64,000 bases of DNA from Claveliimonas sp034178805 (GTDB lineage Bacteria > Bacillota > Clostridia > Lachnospirales > Lachnospiraceae): the NCBI RefSeq assembly GCF_050314255.1, contig NZ_JBNPMZ010000008.1, positions 1 through 64,000 on the forward strand, written 5' to 3'. Positions 13,831 to 21,861 of this stretch are shown here, one piece after another (the first letter of the stretch is position 1; each line of letters begins with the position of its first letter). The translations under genes and the position numbers were made by a program. The notes beneath the pieces were generated by a model. That model was not told where the DNA came from. It searched no databases and saw nothing but the letters and a program-made list of their open reading frames with translations.

Positions 13831-14883
13831 ATGCTGGAATTTTATAAGGCTGTGGAATCAGCGGACAGGAATCAGCAGAATCTGGTGGCAACGGTGTTGT
13901 CCGGGGAGAGTATTGGTGAAAAGGCACTGATATGCAATCGGAAAATCGTTTGGAAATCCTGCGAAAATGGCTTTTTTGATCAACATCGGGAAGAGACAGA
14001 AGCCATTGAAGAGAGCGGACGGTTTCGAATCGATGACCAGGAAGTGTTTTGTGAGATTCTCGGCCGTGAGAAGAAGATGGTAATCTGCGGCGGCGGACAC
14101 GTATCGATTCCGATTATTCAGATGGGACGGATGCTCGGGTTCCATATTACGGTGTTGGAAGACCGGCCTGTGTTTGCTGATAATGCCAGAAGAGAAGGTG
14201 CTTCGGCTGTTTATTGTGAGCCATTCGAGGATGGGCTCCGGCGGATAGAAGGGGATGAAGACACATACTTCATCATCGTAACGAGAGGACACCGTTATGA
14301 CCAGGTCTGTCTGGAGAATATTGCCCGGAAAAAACATGCCTATATTGGGATGATCGGCAGCAGAAAGAGGGTTAAGCTTGTAAAGGAAACCATTATTGCC
14401 AATGGAGGAGATCCTGCGGTTATAGAAGGAATTTACTCGCCCATCGGACTGGATATCGGCGCAGAAACCCCGGAGGAGATTGCCATTGCAATTATGGCGG
14501 AAATTATCGAGGTAAAGAACCGGAAGAAATGTGACGGTGGGTATCCGAAGGAAATTCTCAGGGAAATCTGCCGGGAGGAATCCGGCTGTGCCGGTGAAGG
14601 CGACAAAAGATGTCATCAGGTGATGGCGACCATTGTTGGAAGAAAAGGTTCGGCACCCCGGAAGGTGGGGACAAAGATGCTCATCTGTCCGGATGGAACG
14701 TGTATCGGGACAATCGGGGGCGGATGTGCGGAGGCGGAGATTTATCGGAAAGCACTGGAGTTTATCCGGAACGGCCGAACAGAGCCCGGTATTTATAAGG
14801 TGGATATGACCGGAGCAGATGCCGAAGAAGAGGGAATGGTATGCGGCGGCGTTATTGAGGTGTTACTGGAAATAATAGAATAA
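13831..14883 (+). CDS. XdhC/YqeB-like hydroxylase maturation protein with two XdhC modules
   Basis: Proteins of the XdhC/CoxI family bind the molybdenum cofactor and insert its terminal sulfur (or selenium) ligand into the hydroxylase. Here a Rossmann XdhC_C domain comes first (MVICGGGHVSIPII near 86, then IVTRGHRYDQVCLENI, GMIGSRKRV and SPIGLDIGAETPEEIA), followed by an XdhC_CoxI-type module in residues 260-350 (GSAPRKVGTKMLI, GTIGGGCAEAEI, GMVCGGVIEVLLEII). Residues 1-75 look like a degenerate copy of the same module. In classical XdhC the CoxI module precedes the Rossmann part. This matches the YqeB group found with selenium-dependent hydroxylases. Confidence 0.8.
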   Translation: MLEFYKAVESADRNQQNLVATVLSGESIGEKALICNRKIVWKSCENGFFDQHREETEAIEESGRFRIDDQEVFCEILGREKKMVICGGGHVSIPIIQMGRMLGFHITVLEDRPVFADNARREGASAVYCEPFEDGLRRIEGDEDTYFIIVTRGHRYDQVCLENIARKKHAYIGMIGSRKRVKLVKETIIANGGDPAVIEGIYSPIGLDIGAETPEEIAIAIMAEIIEVKNRKKCDGGYPKEILREICREESGCAGEGDKRCHQVMATIVGRKGSAPRKVGTKMLICPDGTCIGTIGGGCAEAEIYRKALEFIRNGRTEPGIYKVDMTGADAEEEGMVCGGVIEVLLEIIE

Positions 14884-14915
14884 AAATAAATAACAAAAGA
14901 AGAGGAAAAATAAAA

Positions 14916-15797
14916 ATGTTTAAAAAGATTGTAAGCAGTTTATTAGTGACGGTAATGGCAGGAAGTATGCTTATGGGATGTGGAAGCGAGAAGGCAGAAC
15001 AGAGTACACAGGAAAACGAAAAGGAAGAAACGGCAGAGGCAGAAGAAACGGAGATTCAGGTGTTTATCGCAGCCAGTCTGAATACAGTTATGACAGAGTT
15101 GGCTAAAATGTATAATGAGGAGCATCCGGAGGTTAAGATCACCTATAATGCAGACAGTTCAGGTACTCTGATGACACAGATTGAAGAGGGATATGAATGT
15201 GATATTTTCTTTTCTGCGGCACAGAAACAGATGGACCAGCTTGAGCAGGACGAACTCCTGGTGGATGATACAAGAGCAAATGTTGTGAATAATCAGGTTG
15301 TAGTTGTGACACTTAAAGACAGCGGAACGAAGGTGACCGGTCTTGAAGATATCGGAAATGCGGGCAGTATTGCGCTGGCGGGCGGCAGCGTTCCGGTTGG
15401 AAAGTATACCAGACAGGCAATGGTGAATCTTGGTATGCTGAATGCGGCAGAGGATGTGTCTGCCATTTCCACAAAGGAAATATCGGATGCACTCGGCGGT
15501 GTGGAAATCAGTGAGCAGGATAATGTAAGTAAGGTACTGACAGCAGTGGCAGAAGGCTCCTGTGAGGTGGGAACGACTTATTATTCCGATACTTACGGAT
15601 ATGAAGATGAGTTGGTGATTCTGGAGAAAGTCAGCTATGATCTGACTGGTAATGTTATTTATCCTATTGCCCGGGTAAAAAATGACGAGGCAGATGATGC
15701 ACAGGCAAAGGCGGCAGAAGATTTTCTGAAATTTATTTTGTCTGATCAGGCAAAAGCAGTATTTGATTCCTATTATTTTGATACAGATGTGGAGTAG
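14916..15797 (+). CDS. modA: Molybdate ABC transporter, substrate-binding lipoprotein
   Basis: Binds molybdate outside the membrane and delivers it to ModBC. A lipoprotein signal with lipobox SMLMGC gives a lipidated Cys22, followed by an acidic linker. The mature domain starts IQVFIAASLNTVM near 46, the usual anion-binding segment, and continues with NADSSGTLMTQIEEG and CDIFFSAA. The C-terminal part includes YPIARVK and a closing helix. Length (293) fits ModA. It begins the modABC set, with ModB 39 bases downstream, inside the hydroxylase locus, so molybdate uptake is presumably co-expressed with the enzyme that needs it. Confidence 0.95.
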   Translation: MFKKIVSSLLVTVMAGSMLMGCGSEKAEQSTQENEKEETAEAEETEIQVFIAASLNTVMTELAKMYNEEHPEVKITYNADSSGTLMTQIEEGYECDIFFSAAQKQMDQLEQDELLVDDTRANVVNNQVVVVTLKDSGTKVTGLEDIGNAGSIALAGGSVPVGKYTRQAMVNLGMLNAAEDVSAISTKEISDALGGVEISEQDNVSKVLTAVAEGSCEVGTTYYSDTYGYEDELVILEKVSYDLTGNVIYPIARVKNDEADDAQAKAAEDFLKFILSDQAKAVFDSYYFDTDVE

Positions 15798-15836
15798 GCA
15801 GAGGAAAAGCCGGGCGAATGCCCGCGGGAGAGAACG

Positions 15837-16532
15837 ATGGCTGAGATTTTGAAAAATCTGGACTGGAGTCCGCTGTTCATTTCCCTGAAGACAGGGGTGG
15901 TAGCGACCGTAATTTCCTTCTTTCTGGGGATATTTGCGGCAAGGAAGGTGATAAAGGCAGCGCCGGGGAAAAAGGCATTTCTGGATGGAATCCTGACCCT
16001 TCCTCTGGTGCTTCCGCCTACCGTTGCGGGATTCTTCCTGCTTCTGATATTCAGCAGGAGGAGACCGCTGGGAATTTTTTTATATGAAAACTTTGATATC
16101 AAGGTGGTACAGACCTGGCTTGGGTGTATTATTGCGGCAACGGTCATTGCGTTTCCTCTTATGTACCGGAATGCCCGGGCGGCTTTTGAGCAGATTGATG
16201 TGAATCTGGTCTATGCGGCAAGGACTCTGGGCATGTCTGAGTCCAGGATCTTCTGGAAGGTGGTTCTGCCTTCTGCAGGCCCGGGAATTGCGTCCGGCAC
16301 GATACTTACCTTTGCCAGAGCGCTGGGAGAGTATGGGGCAACCTCCATGCTTGCCGGGAATATTCCGGGGAAGACGGGAACGATTTCCCAGAAGATTGCC
16401 ATGGTGATACAGGATGGAGATTATGTGACTGCGGGAATCTGGGTTGCTATCGTAATTGTCATCGCTTTTGGAATTATTGTTCTCATGAATTTGATTTCCG
16501 GCAGGAAGATGAAGCATGTGAAGCGGTGGTAG
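15837..16532 (+). CDS. modB: Molybdate ABC transporter permease
   Basis: A 231-residue inner-membrane permease with about five to six helices. The permease signature that contacts the ATPase is visible at AARTLGMSESRIFWKVVLPSA near 124 (EAA loop), followed by GEYGATSMLAGNIPGKT. The N-terminal segment LFISLKTGVVATVISFFLGIFAA is the first helix. Pairs with ModA and ModC on either side. Confidence 0.93.
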   Translation: MAEILKNLDWSPLFISLKTGVVATVISFFLGIFAARKVIKAAPGKKAFLDGILTLPLVLPPTVAGFFLLLIFSRRRPLGIFLYENFDIKVVQTWLGCIIAATVIAFPLMYRNARAAFEQIDVNLVYAARTLGMSESRIFWKVVLPSAGPGIASGTILTFARALGEYGATSMLAGNIPGKTGTISQKIAMVIQDGDYVTAGIWVAIVIVIAFGIIVLMNLISGRKMKHVKRW

Positions 16533-16545
16533 AGGAGAGAAGAAG

Positions 16546-17607
16546 ATGGGAGTAAGTATTAATATCAGGAAGAATCTGGGAAGCTTCTGCATGAATGTAC
16601 AGTTTCAAAGCGAAGCTTCCCGCATTGGTATTCTGGGGGCCTCAGGATGCGGAAAAAGTATGACGCTTAAGAGCATCGCAGGGATTGAAACCCCGGATGC
16701 GGGAGAAATTGTCATTCATGACCGGGTGCTCTATCATGATAATCAGAAGGTAAATGTAAAGCCTCAGAAGAGAAATATCGGGTATCTGTTTCAAAACTAT
16801 GCTCTCTTTCCAACCATGACGGTTGAGAAAAATATTGCCGCGGGACTGAAAGGAACGAAACAGGAGAATCAGAGACGGGTTAGGGAGATGGTTCAGAGAT
16901 TTCGCCTGGAAGGTCTGGAAGAACGGCTTCCGGGAGAGTTATCCGGCGGGCAGCAGCAAAGAGTGGCGCTGGCGAGGATTATGGCTTATGAGCCGGAGGT
17001 CATCCTTCTGGATGAACCATTTTCAGCGCTGGATATGTTTTTAAAAGACCGGCTTCAGCAGGAGCTTATGGAGATGCTGAGGGATTATGAGGGAACGATC
17101 ATCATGGTGTCTCATGACAGAGATGAGATTTACCGTTTTAGTGAGGATCTGGTCATTATGGATCAGGGAAAGGTGGTAACGAGCGGAAAAACGAAGGAAA
17201 TCTTTCAAAATCCGGGGAAGGTGGAGGCGGCACGTCTGACTGGCTGCAAGAATATTTCCAGAGCGAAAAGGCAGGGGGAGCATGCGTTGACTGCCCTTGA
17301 CTGGGGTGTGGAACTGTGTACGGAGCAGAAGATACCGGAAGGTGTTACCCATGTGGGCTTCCGGGCTCACGAGTTCCTGCCGGTCTGGGGAGAGCGAAAG
17401 AATAACTGTATCAGAGCAGAAATAGCCGGCAGTGCACAGCTTCCGTTTGAAAAAAACTTCTATATCCGTCCGGAGACAGAGGATGCTTCGGGTATGGAAA
17501 ATATCTGCTGGTTTCTGCAGAAAAAGCAGTGGGAAATACTGGAGAACAGAGGAATGCCGGATTACCTGCAATTTCCGGAGGAAAGTCTGTTATTCTTAGA
17601 GGAGTAG
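16546..17607 (+). CDS. modC: Molybdate ABC transporter ATPase
   Basis: Energises molybdate import. All ABC motifs are intact: Walker A GASGCGKS near 29, Q-loop at LFQNYALFP, signature LSGGQQQRVALAR near 131, Walker B VILLDEPFSALD near 149 and the switch histidine in VSHDRDE. Residues 230-353 form a C-terminal extension in the place of the ModC TOBE-like regulatory domain; it is poorly conserved. Length 353. The ribosome site GAGGAGAG lies after the modB stop. Ends the mod set; xpt follows from its own promoter. Confidence 0.93.
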   Translation: MGVSINIRKNLGSFCMNVQFQSEASRIGILGASGCGKSMTLKSIAGIETPDAGEIVIHDRVLYHDNQKVNVKPQKRNIGYLFQNYALFPTMTVEKNIAAGLKGTKQENQRRVREMVQRFRLEGLEERLPGELSGGQQQRVALARIMAYEPEVILLDEPFSALDMFLKDRLQQELMEMLRDYEGTIIMVSHDRDEIYRFSEDLVIMDQGKVVTSGKTKEIFQNPGKVEAARLTGCKNISRAKRQGEHALTALDWGVELCTEQKIPEGVTHVGFRAHEFLPVWGERKNNCIRAEIAGSAQLPFEKNFYIRPETEDASGMENICWFLQKKQWEILENRGMPDYLQFPEESLLFLEE

Positions 17608-17609
17608 TG

Positions 17610-17638
17610 TTTACAACAAATATGGAAACTGGTACAAT
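17610..17638 (+). promoter_or_regulatory. Promoter of xpt
   Basis: TTTACA (17610-17615), 17-base spacer, TACAAT (17633-17638). The leader is only about 30 bases, too short for the purine riboswitch that often controls xpt. Confidence 0.65.
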
Positions 17639-17675
17639 GATACTTAAATAAAAAATACAAAAGGAAGAAAAGAGC

Positions 17676-18254
17676 ATGGAACTTTTAAAAGAGCGTATTC
17701 GAAGAGATGGTATCATTAAGCCGGGTAATGTGTTAAAGGTTGACAGTTTCCTGAATCATCAGATGGATATTCAGTTATTCAATGAAATCGGAAAGGAATT
17801 CAAGCGCCGTTTCGCGGATGTGAAGGTGGACCGGATTCTGACAATTGAAGCTTCCGGTATCGGTATTGCGGCTATCGTAGCGCAGTATTTTGACTGTCCG
17901 GTGGTATTTGCCAAGAAGACACAGTCTATCAATCTGGACGGAACGATGCTTTCAACACAGATAGAATCATTTACACATAAGAGAACGTATGAAGTGATCG
18001 TGGCAAGCCGTTTTATTCAGCCGGGCGAAAATGTTCTGATCCTTGATGACTTTATGGCAAATGGTTGTGCGGCGGTCGGGCTTGCAGATCTTGTGGCAGC
18101 TGCTCATGCGAATCTGGTGGGAATTGGCATTGTTATTGAGAAAGGGCAGCAGCAGGGAGGTGCGATGCTCAGGAAAAAAGGTATTCGCGTGGAATCTCTC
18201 GCAATTATTGATGAGATGGATGCTGAAACTCAGAGCATTACATTCCGTGAATAG
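17676..18254 (+). CDS. xpt: Xanthine phosphoribosyltransferase
   Basis: Converts xanthine and PRPP to XMP, salvaging xanthine. The 192 residues match Xpt throughout: FLNHQMD near the N-terminus, RILTIEASGIGIAAI, the loop VVFAKKTQSINLDG, and the PRPP-binding motif VLILDDFMANGCAA near 121. The position between molybdate transport and a xanthine permease ties this locus to purines: xanthine can be either salvaged here or handled by the hydroxylase encoded downstream. Confidence 0.95.
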   Translation: MELLKERIRRDGIIKPGNVLKVDSFLNHQMDIQLFNEIGKEFKRRFADVKVDRILTIEASGIGIAAIVAQYFDCPVVFAKKTQSINLDGTMLSTQIESFTHKRTYEVIVASRFIQPGENVLILDDFMANGCAAVGLADLVAAAHANLVGIGIVIEKGQQQGGAMLRKKGIRVESLAIIDEMDAETQSITFRE

Positions 18255-18284
18255 AAGTATTGAAGTTTATAATATTTATCATAT

Positions 18285-18356
18285 CAGATGGGCAGCAGTG
18301 TCCATCTGTATTTACGTTACCATGCATACGCCAAAAAGGTCCGGAGGACCTGTTTT
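18285..18356 (+). terminator. Two hairpins between xpt and yqeC
   Basis: First CAGATGG/CCATCTG (18285-18308), then AGGTCC/GGACCT with a GGA loop followed by GTTTT (18337-18356). The second may be a weak terminator or attenuator in front of yqeC. I see no known riboswitch consensus here. Confidence 0.45.
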
Positions 18357-18386
18357 AGTAATGGTATATTTGGAGGAATGTGGAAA

Positions 18387-19082
18387 ATGAAGCTGGTTGA
18401 GGGTGAATTTTCATTTCTAAAAGAAAAAGGGCACGTCATTTCGATTGTCGGGGCCGGAGGAAAGACGACTCTGATGTACTGGCTTGCCGAAACCTTTGCC
18501 GAAAATGGAGCCCGTGTACTTGTCACGACAACTACGCATATTTACCAGCCGGAGGAAGAGCATTGGGCGAAGAACTGCCGGGAGCTAACAGGACTTTGGA
18601 GTCGCGGAACCTATGCAGTGATGGGAACACCTGACGGAAACGGAAAATTAACCGGACTTCCGGAAGAAAAACTTAAGTCCTGTATGAAGATGGCGGATGT
18701 GGTTCTGATCGAAGCAGACGGAGCCAGAAGATTGCCCTGCAAAATACCGGCAGCCCATGAACCGGTCATACCGGATTTCAGTGATATTGTAATCGGTGTG
18801 ATGGGAATGAGCGCTTTGGGGAAGACTCTGAATGAGGTATGTTTCCGTTCCGAAGAGGCAGCGAAGCTTTTGGGTGTAACTTTGGAAGAAAGCCTTTCAG
18901 AGGAGATGATGGCGGAAATTCTTGCATCAGATCGAGGTACCAGAAAGAATGTGGGAACGAGAGAATATTATGTGGTTCTGAATCAATGTGACTCGGAAAG
19001 AAATATTAAGGCAGGAAAAGAAATTATTAAATTGCTTCCTGAACGATATCATGCCAAAGTAGTTCTTACATCTTATTTATAA
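18387..19082 (+). CDS. yqeC: YqeC-like selenium-dependent hydroxylase accessory protein
   Basis: A P-loop protein that accompanies selenium-dependent molybdenum hydroxylases. Walker A is ISIVGAGGKTTLMYWLA near residue 18; TTTTHIYQP follows, and IEADGARRLPCKIPAAHEPVIP near 113 is the family hallmark. The C-terminal VVLNQCD resembles an NKxD-type nucleotide motif. ATG 18387 is chosen because GGAGGA lies 9 bases upstream. Its presence with the YqeB-like protein and MocA is the main sign that the hydroxylase here may need selenium. No selD is present in this window. Confidence 0.85.
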   Translation: MKLVEGEFSFLKEKGHVISIVGAGGKTTLMYWLAETFAENGARVLVTTTTHIYQPEEEHWAKNCRELTGLWSRGTYAVMGTPDGNGKLTGLPEEKLKSCMKMADVVLIEADGARRLPCKIPAAHEPVIPDFSDIVIGVMGMSALGKTLNEVCFRSEEAAKLLGVTLEESLSEEMMAEILASDRGTRKNVGTREYYVVLNQCDSERNIKAGKEIIKLLPERYHAKVVLTSYL

Positions 19083-19167
19083 TATTTATGATAGATGACT
19101 TCCATAAATGGAGCTTCATTTGATATAATGAAAAAGCAAATCGAATAAACTTAAGGAGAAAGAGAGT

Positions 19168-20568
19168 ATGGAAAAGAAACTTATGAACACGGATGCTGCG
19201 ATGGGCAGTCCGTATCAATTTGAGGGAAAACTTCCTCTGAAACAGGCAATTCCGCTGGGTCTGCAGCATGTGCTTGCGATGTTTGTCGGTAACCTGACCC
19301 CGATTCTGATTATTACTGCGGCATGCGGTGCTGAAGATTTCGCAGGGATCCAGGTGTCTCTGCTTCAGAATGCAATGCTGATCGCAGGTGTTGTTACATT
19401 GATTCAGTTGTATGCAATTGGACCAATCGGAGGTCAGGTTCCGATTATCATGGGTACCAGTTCCGGATTTATCGGAGTATTTCAGAGTATTGTAAATATT
19501 ATGGGAGGCGGTGTTGTAGCCTATGGCGCTATTATGGGAGCCAGCCTGATCGGCGGCCTTTTCGAGACAGTGCTGGGTGCATTCTTAAAGCCGCTCCGCC
19601 GTTTTTTCCCTTCTGTTGTTACTGGAACGGTCGTTCTGGCAATTGGTCTGTCTCTGATTGGTGTGGGAGTTAGTTCCTTTGGAGGCGGTTCTGCAGCAAA
19701 TGATTATGGTTCTGCAGAGAATCTCCTGATTGCACTGGTGGTTATGATTATTATTCTGGTGCTGAAGCACGGAACGAAAGGACTGACAAGTTCATCCTGC
19801 ATTTTGATTGGTATTATTGCCGGATACATTATCTGCGCAGTTTTGGGAGCATTTCTTCCGACTACTGCAGTGAATGCGGAAGGAGTGGAATTTACCAAGG
19901 CATGGGTTCTGAACTGGGACAAGGTTGCACAGGCAAAATGGTTCGCTGTACCACAGTTTATGCCTGTAAAGCCGATATTTGATCTTCGTGCGATTGTTCC
20001 GGTTATGATTATGTTTATTGTTACTGCAGTGGAGACGGTAGGTGATATTTCCGGATGTATTGAAGGAGGTATGGGACGTGAGGCTACTGACAAGGAGCTT
20101 TCCGGCGGTGTTATGTGTGATGGTGTCGGTTCTTCCATTGCCGCATTTTTTGGCGTGCTTCCGAATACTTCCTTCAGTCAGAATGTTGGTCTTGTTACCA
20201 TGACTAAGATTGTAAACCGTTTTGCTCTGGGCTGCGGAGCTGTTTTTCTGATTCTCTGCGGTCTTCTTCCGAAGCTGGCGGCACTGGTATCTATGATGCC
20301 TCAGCCGGTACTTGGTGGTGCGGCGGTTATCATGTTCTCATCCATCGTTATGAGTGGTATTCAGCTGATTACAAAGGAGCCGCTGAGTGCCCGTAATATG
20401 ACGATCGTATCGGTTGCACTTGGTCTTGGATACGGAATCGGATCCAATAGTGCAGTTCTGTCCGGACTTCCGGAGCTGGTGAAGCTTCTGTTTGGCGGTT
20501 CAGGAATCGTTCCGGCTGCATTTGTAGCAATTATTTTGAATGTATTGCTTCCGAAAGAGGAAAACTAG
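19168..20568 (+). CDS. Xanthine/uracil permease, NCS2 family
   Basis: An inner-membrane nucleobase:cation symporter of the nucleobase-ascorbate (NCS2) family, 466 residues and about 12-14 helices. Family features are visible: LGLQHVLAMFVGNLTPILI in helix 1, TVETVGDISG-type segment (TAVETVGDISGCIEGG near 289) with its conserved Glu, and the motif PNTSFSQNVGLVTMTKI near 332. Neighbouring xpt and hydroxylase genes make xanthine (or urate) the likely substrate. Ribosome site AAGGAG upstream; a TATAAT lies at 19124-19129. Confidence 0.92.
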   Translation: MEKKLMNTDAAMGSPYQFEGKLPLKQAIPLGLQHVLAMFVGNLTPILIITAACGAEDFAGIQVSLLQNAMLIAGVVTLIQLYAIGPIGGQVPIIMGTSSGFIGVFQSIVNIMGGGVVAYGAIMGASLIGGLFETVLGAFLKPLRRFFPSVVTGTVVLAIGLSLIGVGVSSFGGGSAANDYGSAENLLIALVVMIIILVLKHGTKGLTSSSCILIGIIAGYIICAVLGAFLPTTAVNAEGVEFTKAWVLNWDKVAQAKWFAVPQFMPVKPIFDLRAIVPVMIMFIVTAVETVGDISGCIEGGMGREATDKELSGGVMCDGVGSSIAAFFGVLPNTSFSQNVGLVTMTKIVNRFALGCGAVFLILCGLLPKLAALVSMMPQPVLGGAAVIMFSSIVMSGIQLITKEPLSARNMTIVSVALGLGYGIGSNSAVLSGLPELVKLLFGGSGIVPAAFVAIILNVLLPKEEN

Positions 20569-20601
20569 GATTAGCAGCATTCGTAATGGGAGGTTGGAGA
20601 A

Positions 20602-21403
20602 GATGCTTTCATTTAATCAGTATGTTCGGGCGAAAAGTCTGGAAGAAGCGTATGAATTATGTCAGAAAAAAAGTAATGTAGTGCTGGGCGGTATGCTGTG
20701 GCTGAAAATGCAGAATGGGACAAAGGGGACGGCGATCGATCTGTGTGATCTGGGACTTGACCAGATTGAGGAAACGGCAGAGGAATACCGTATTGGTGCC
20801 ATGGTGTCCCTGAGGGCACTGGAGATGCATGAAGGTCTCAGTGCATTTACACAGGGGGCGATGGCAGAGGCTGTAAAGCATATTGTGGGAGTGCAGTTCC
20901 GTAATCTGGCGACCGTGGGGGGAAGCATTTACGGACGGTTCGGTTTTTCGGATGTCATGACTCTGTTCATGGCGTTGAATGCGAAGGTGGAGCTGTATCA
21001 CGCAGGCGTTATGAGCATGCAGAAATTTGCTGATTTTCCAAGAAAAACCCGTGATATTCTGGTTCGGGTGATTGTGCCGAAGAAGGCAGAGAGGACCGTA
21101 TATCTATCCATGAGAAATACAGAGACGGACTTTCCTGTCCTGACCTGTGCTCTTTCTCTTTCGGAGGGAAAATATACCTGTGTCGTTGGTGCACGCCCAT
21201 CTTTGGCGAAGATTTATGAGGATGAGAAGAATATTCTGGCAGAAGGAATTCATTCGGAATCGGCGGAAGCATTTGGACAGGATATTGCATCCCGGGCAGA
21301 ATTCGGAAGCAATATGCGTGGAACAGCAGAATATCGTAAGAAAATATGTGCGGTGCTGGTACGCCGTGCTGCGCTTGCATTGCAGGAGGAAATGGAAGTA
21401 TGA
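20602..21403 (+). CDS. xdhB: Molybdenum hydroxylase FAD-binding subunit
   Basis: Passes electrons between the iron-sulfur subunit and NAD in xanthine dehydrogenase-type enzymes. The 266-residue protein shows the FAD-binding VVLGGMLWLKMQ near 29 and the segment VQFRNLATVGGSIYGRFGFSD near 98 (usual GGNIANA..SD), with a CO_deh_flav_C-like tail. The first FAD motif is slightly unusual (GGMLW where GGTDL is common). ATG 20602 is the start consistent with GGAG upstream. The stop overlaps the start of the next gene (ATGA), showing translational coupling with the iron-sulfur subunit. Confidence 0.88.
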
Positions 21404-21858
21404 ATATAGAACTTACATTAAATGGAAAAAAGATTTCCGCAGAGATAGAACCGGATATGCTTTTGATAGATTTTGTAAGAGCTCATGGATGCTATTCGGT
21501 GAAGAGGGGATGTGAAACAGCCAATTGCGGTCTTTGTACGGTATTGATGGATGGTGTGCCGGTGCTCTCCTGCAGCGTGCTGGCAGCCCGTGCAGCGGGG
21601 CATCAGATTCAGACCCTTGAGGGACTTCAGGAGGAGGCAGAAGAATTCGTAGGATTTATAGCAGATCAGGGAGCGGAGCAGTGTGGCTTCTGTAATCCGG
21701 GATTTGTGATGAATACCATTGCTCTGCTTCGGGAGAACCCGGATCCGTCCGATGAGGAGATTAAGGCATTTCTGGCAGGAAATCTGTGCCGCTGTTCCGG
21801 ATATGAGGGACAGCTCCGCGGAATCCGCGCATATTTAGACTGGAAGAAAGGAGTGTAG
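21400..21858 (+). CDS. xdhC: Molybdenum hydroxylase [2Fe-2S] subunit
   Basis: The small subunit carries two [2Fe-2S] clusters that take electrons from the molybdenum centre. In 152 residues, the plant-type ferredoxin cluster has Cys38, Cys43, Cys46 and Cys58 (GCETANCGLC), and the second, helical cluster uses Cys95, Cys98 (QCGFCNPG) and Cys130, Cys132 (LCRCSGY). ATG 21400 overlaps the previous stop and has GGAGGA upstream. The gene for the Mo subunit begins 3 bases after the stop. The symbol follows E. coli usage, where XdhC is the Fe-S subunit, and differs from the XdhC/CoxI maturation family. Confidence 0.93.
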   Translation: MNIELTLNGKKISAEIEPDMLLIDFVRAHGCYSVKRGCETANCGLCTVLMDGVPVLSCSVLAARAAGHQIQTLEGLQEEAEEFVGFIADQGAEQCGFCNPGFVMNTIALLRENPDPSDEEIKAFLAGNLCRCSGYEGQLRGIRAYLDWKKGV

Positions 21859-21861
21859 GGC

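Noticed and set aside
17639..17675. Purine riboswitch upstream of xpt
   Set aside because: xpt is often riboswitch-controlled, but the leader here is only about 30 bases and lacks the conserved loops.
18255..18386. Riboswitch (Moco or other) between xpt and yqeC
   Set aside because: Two hairpins are present but I could match no known consensus; they are better read as a terminator or attenuator.
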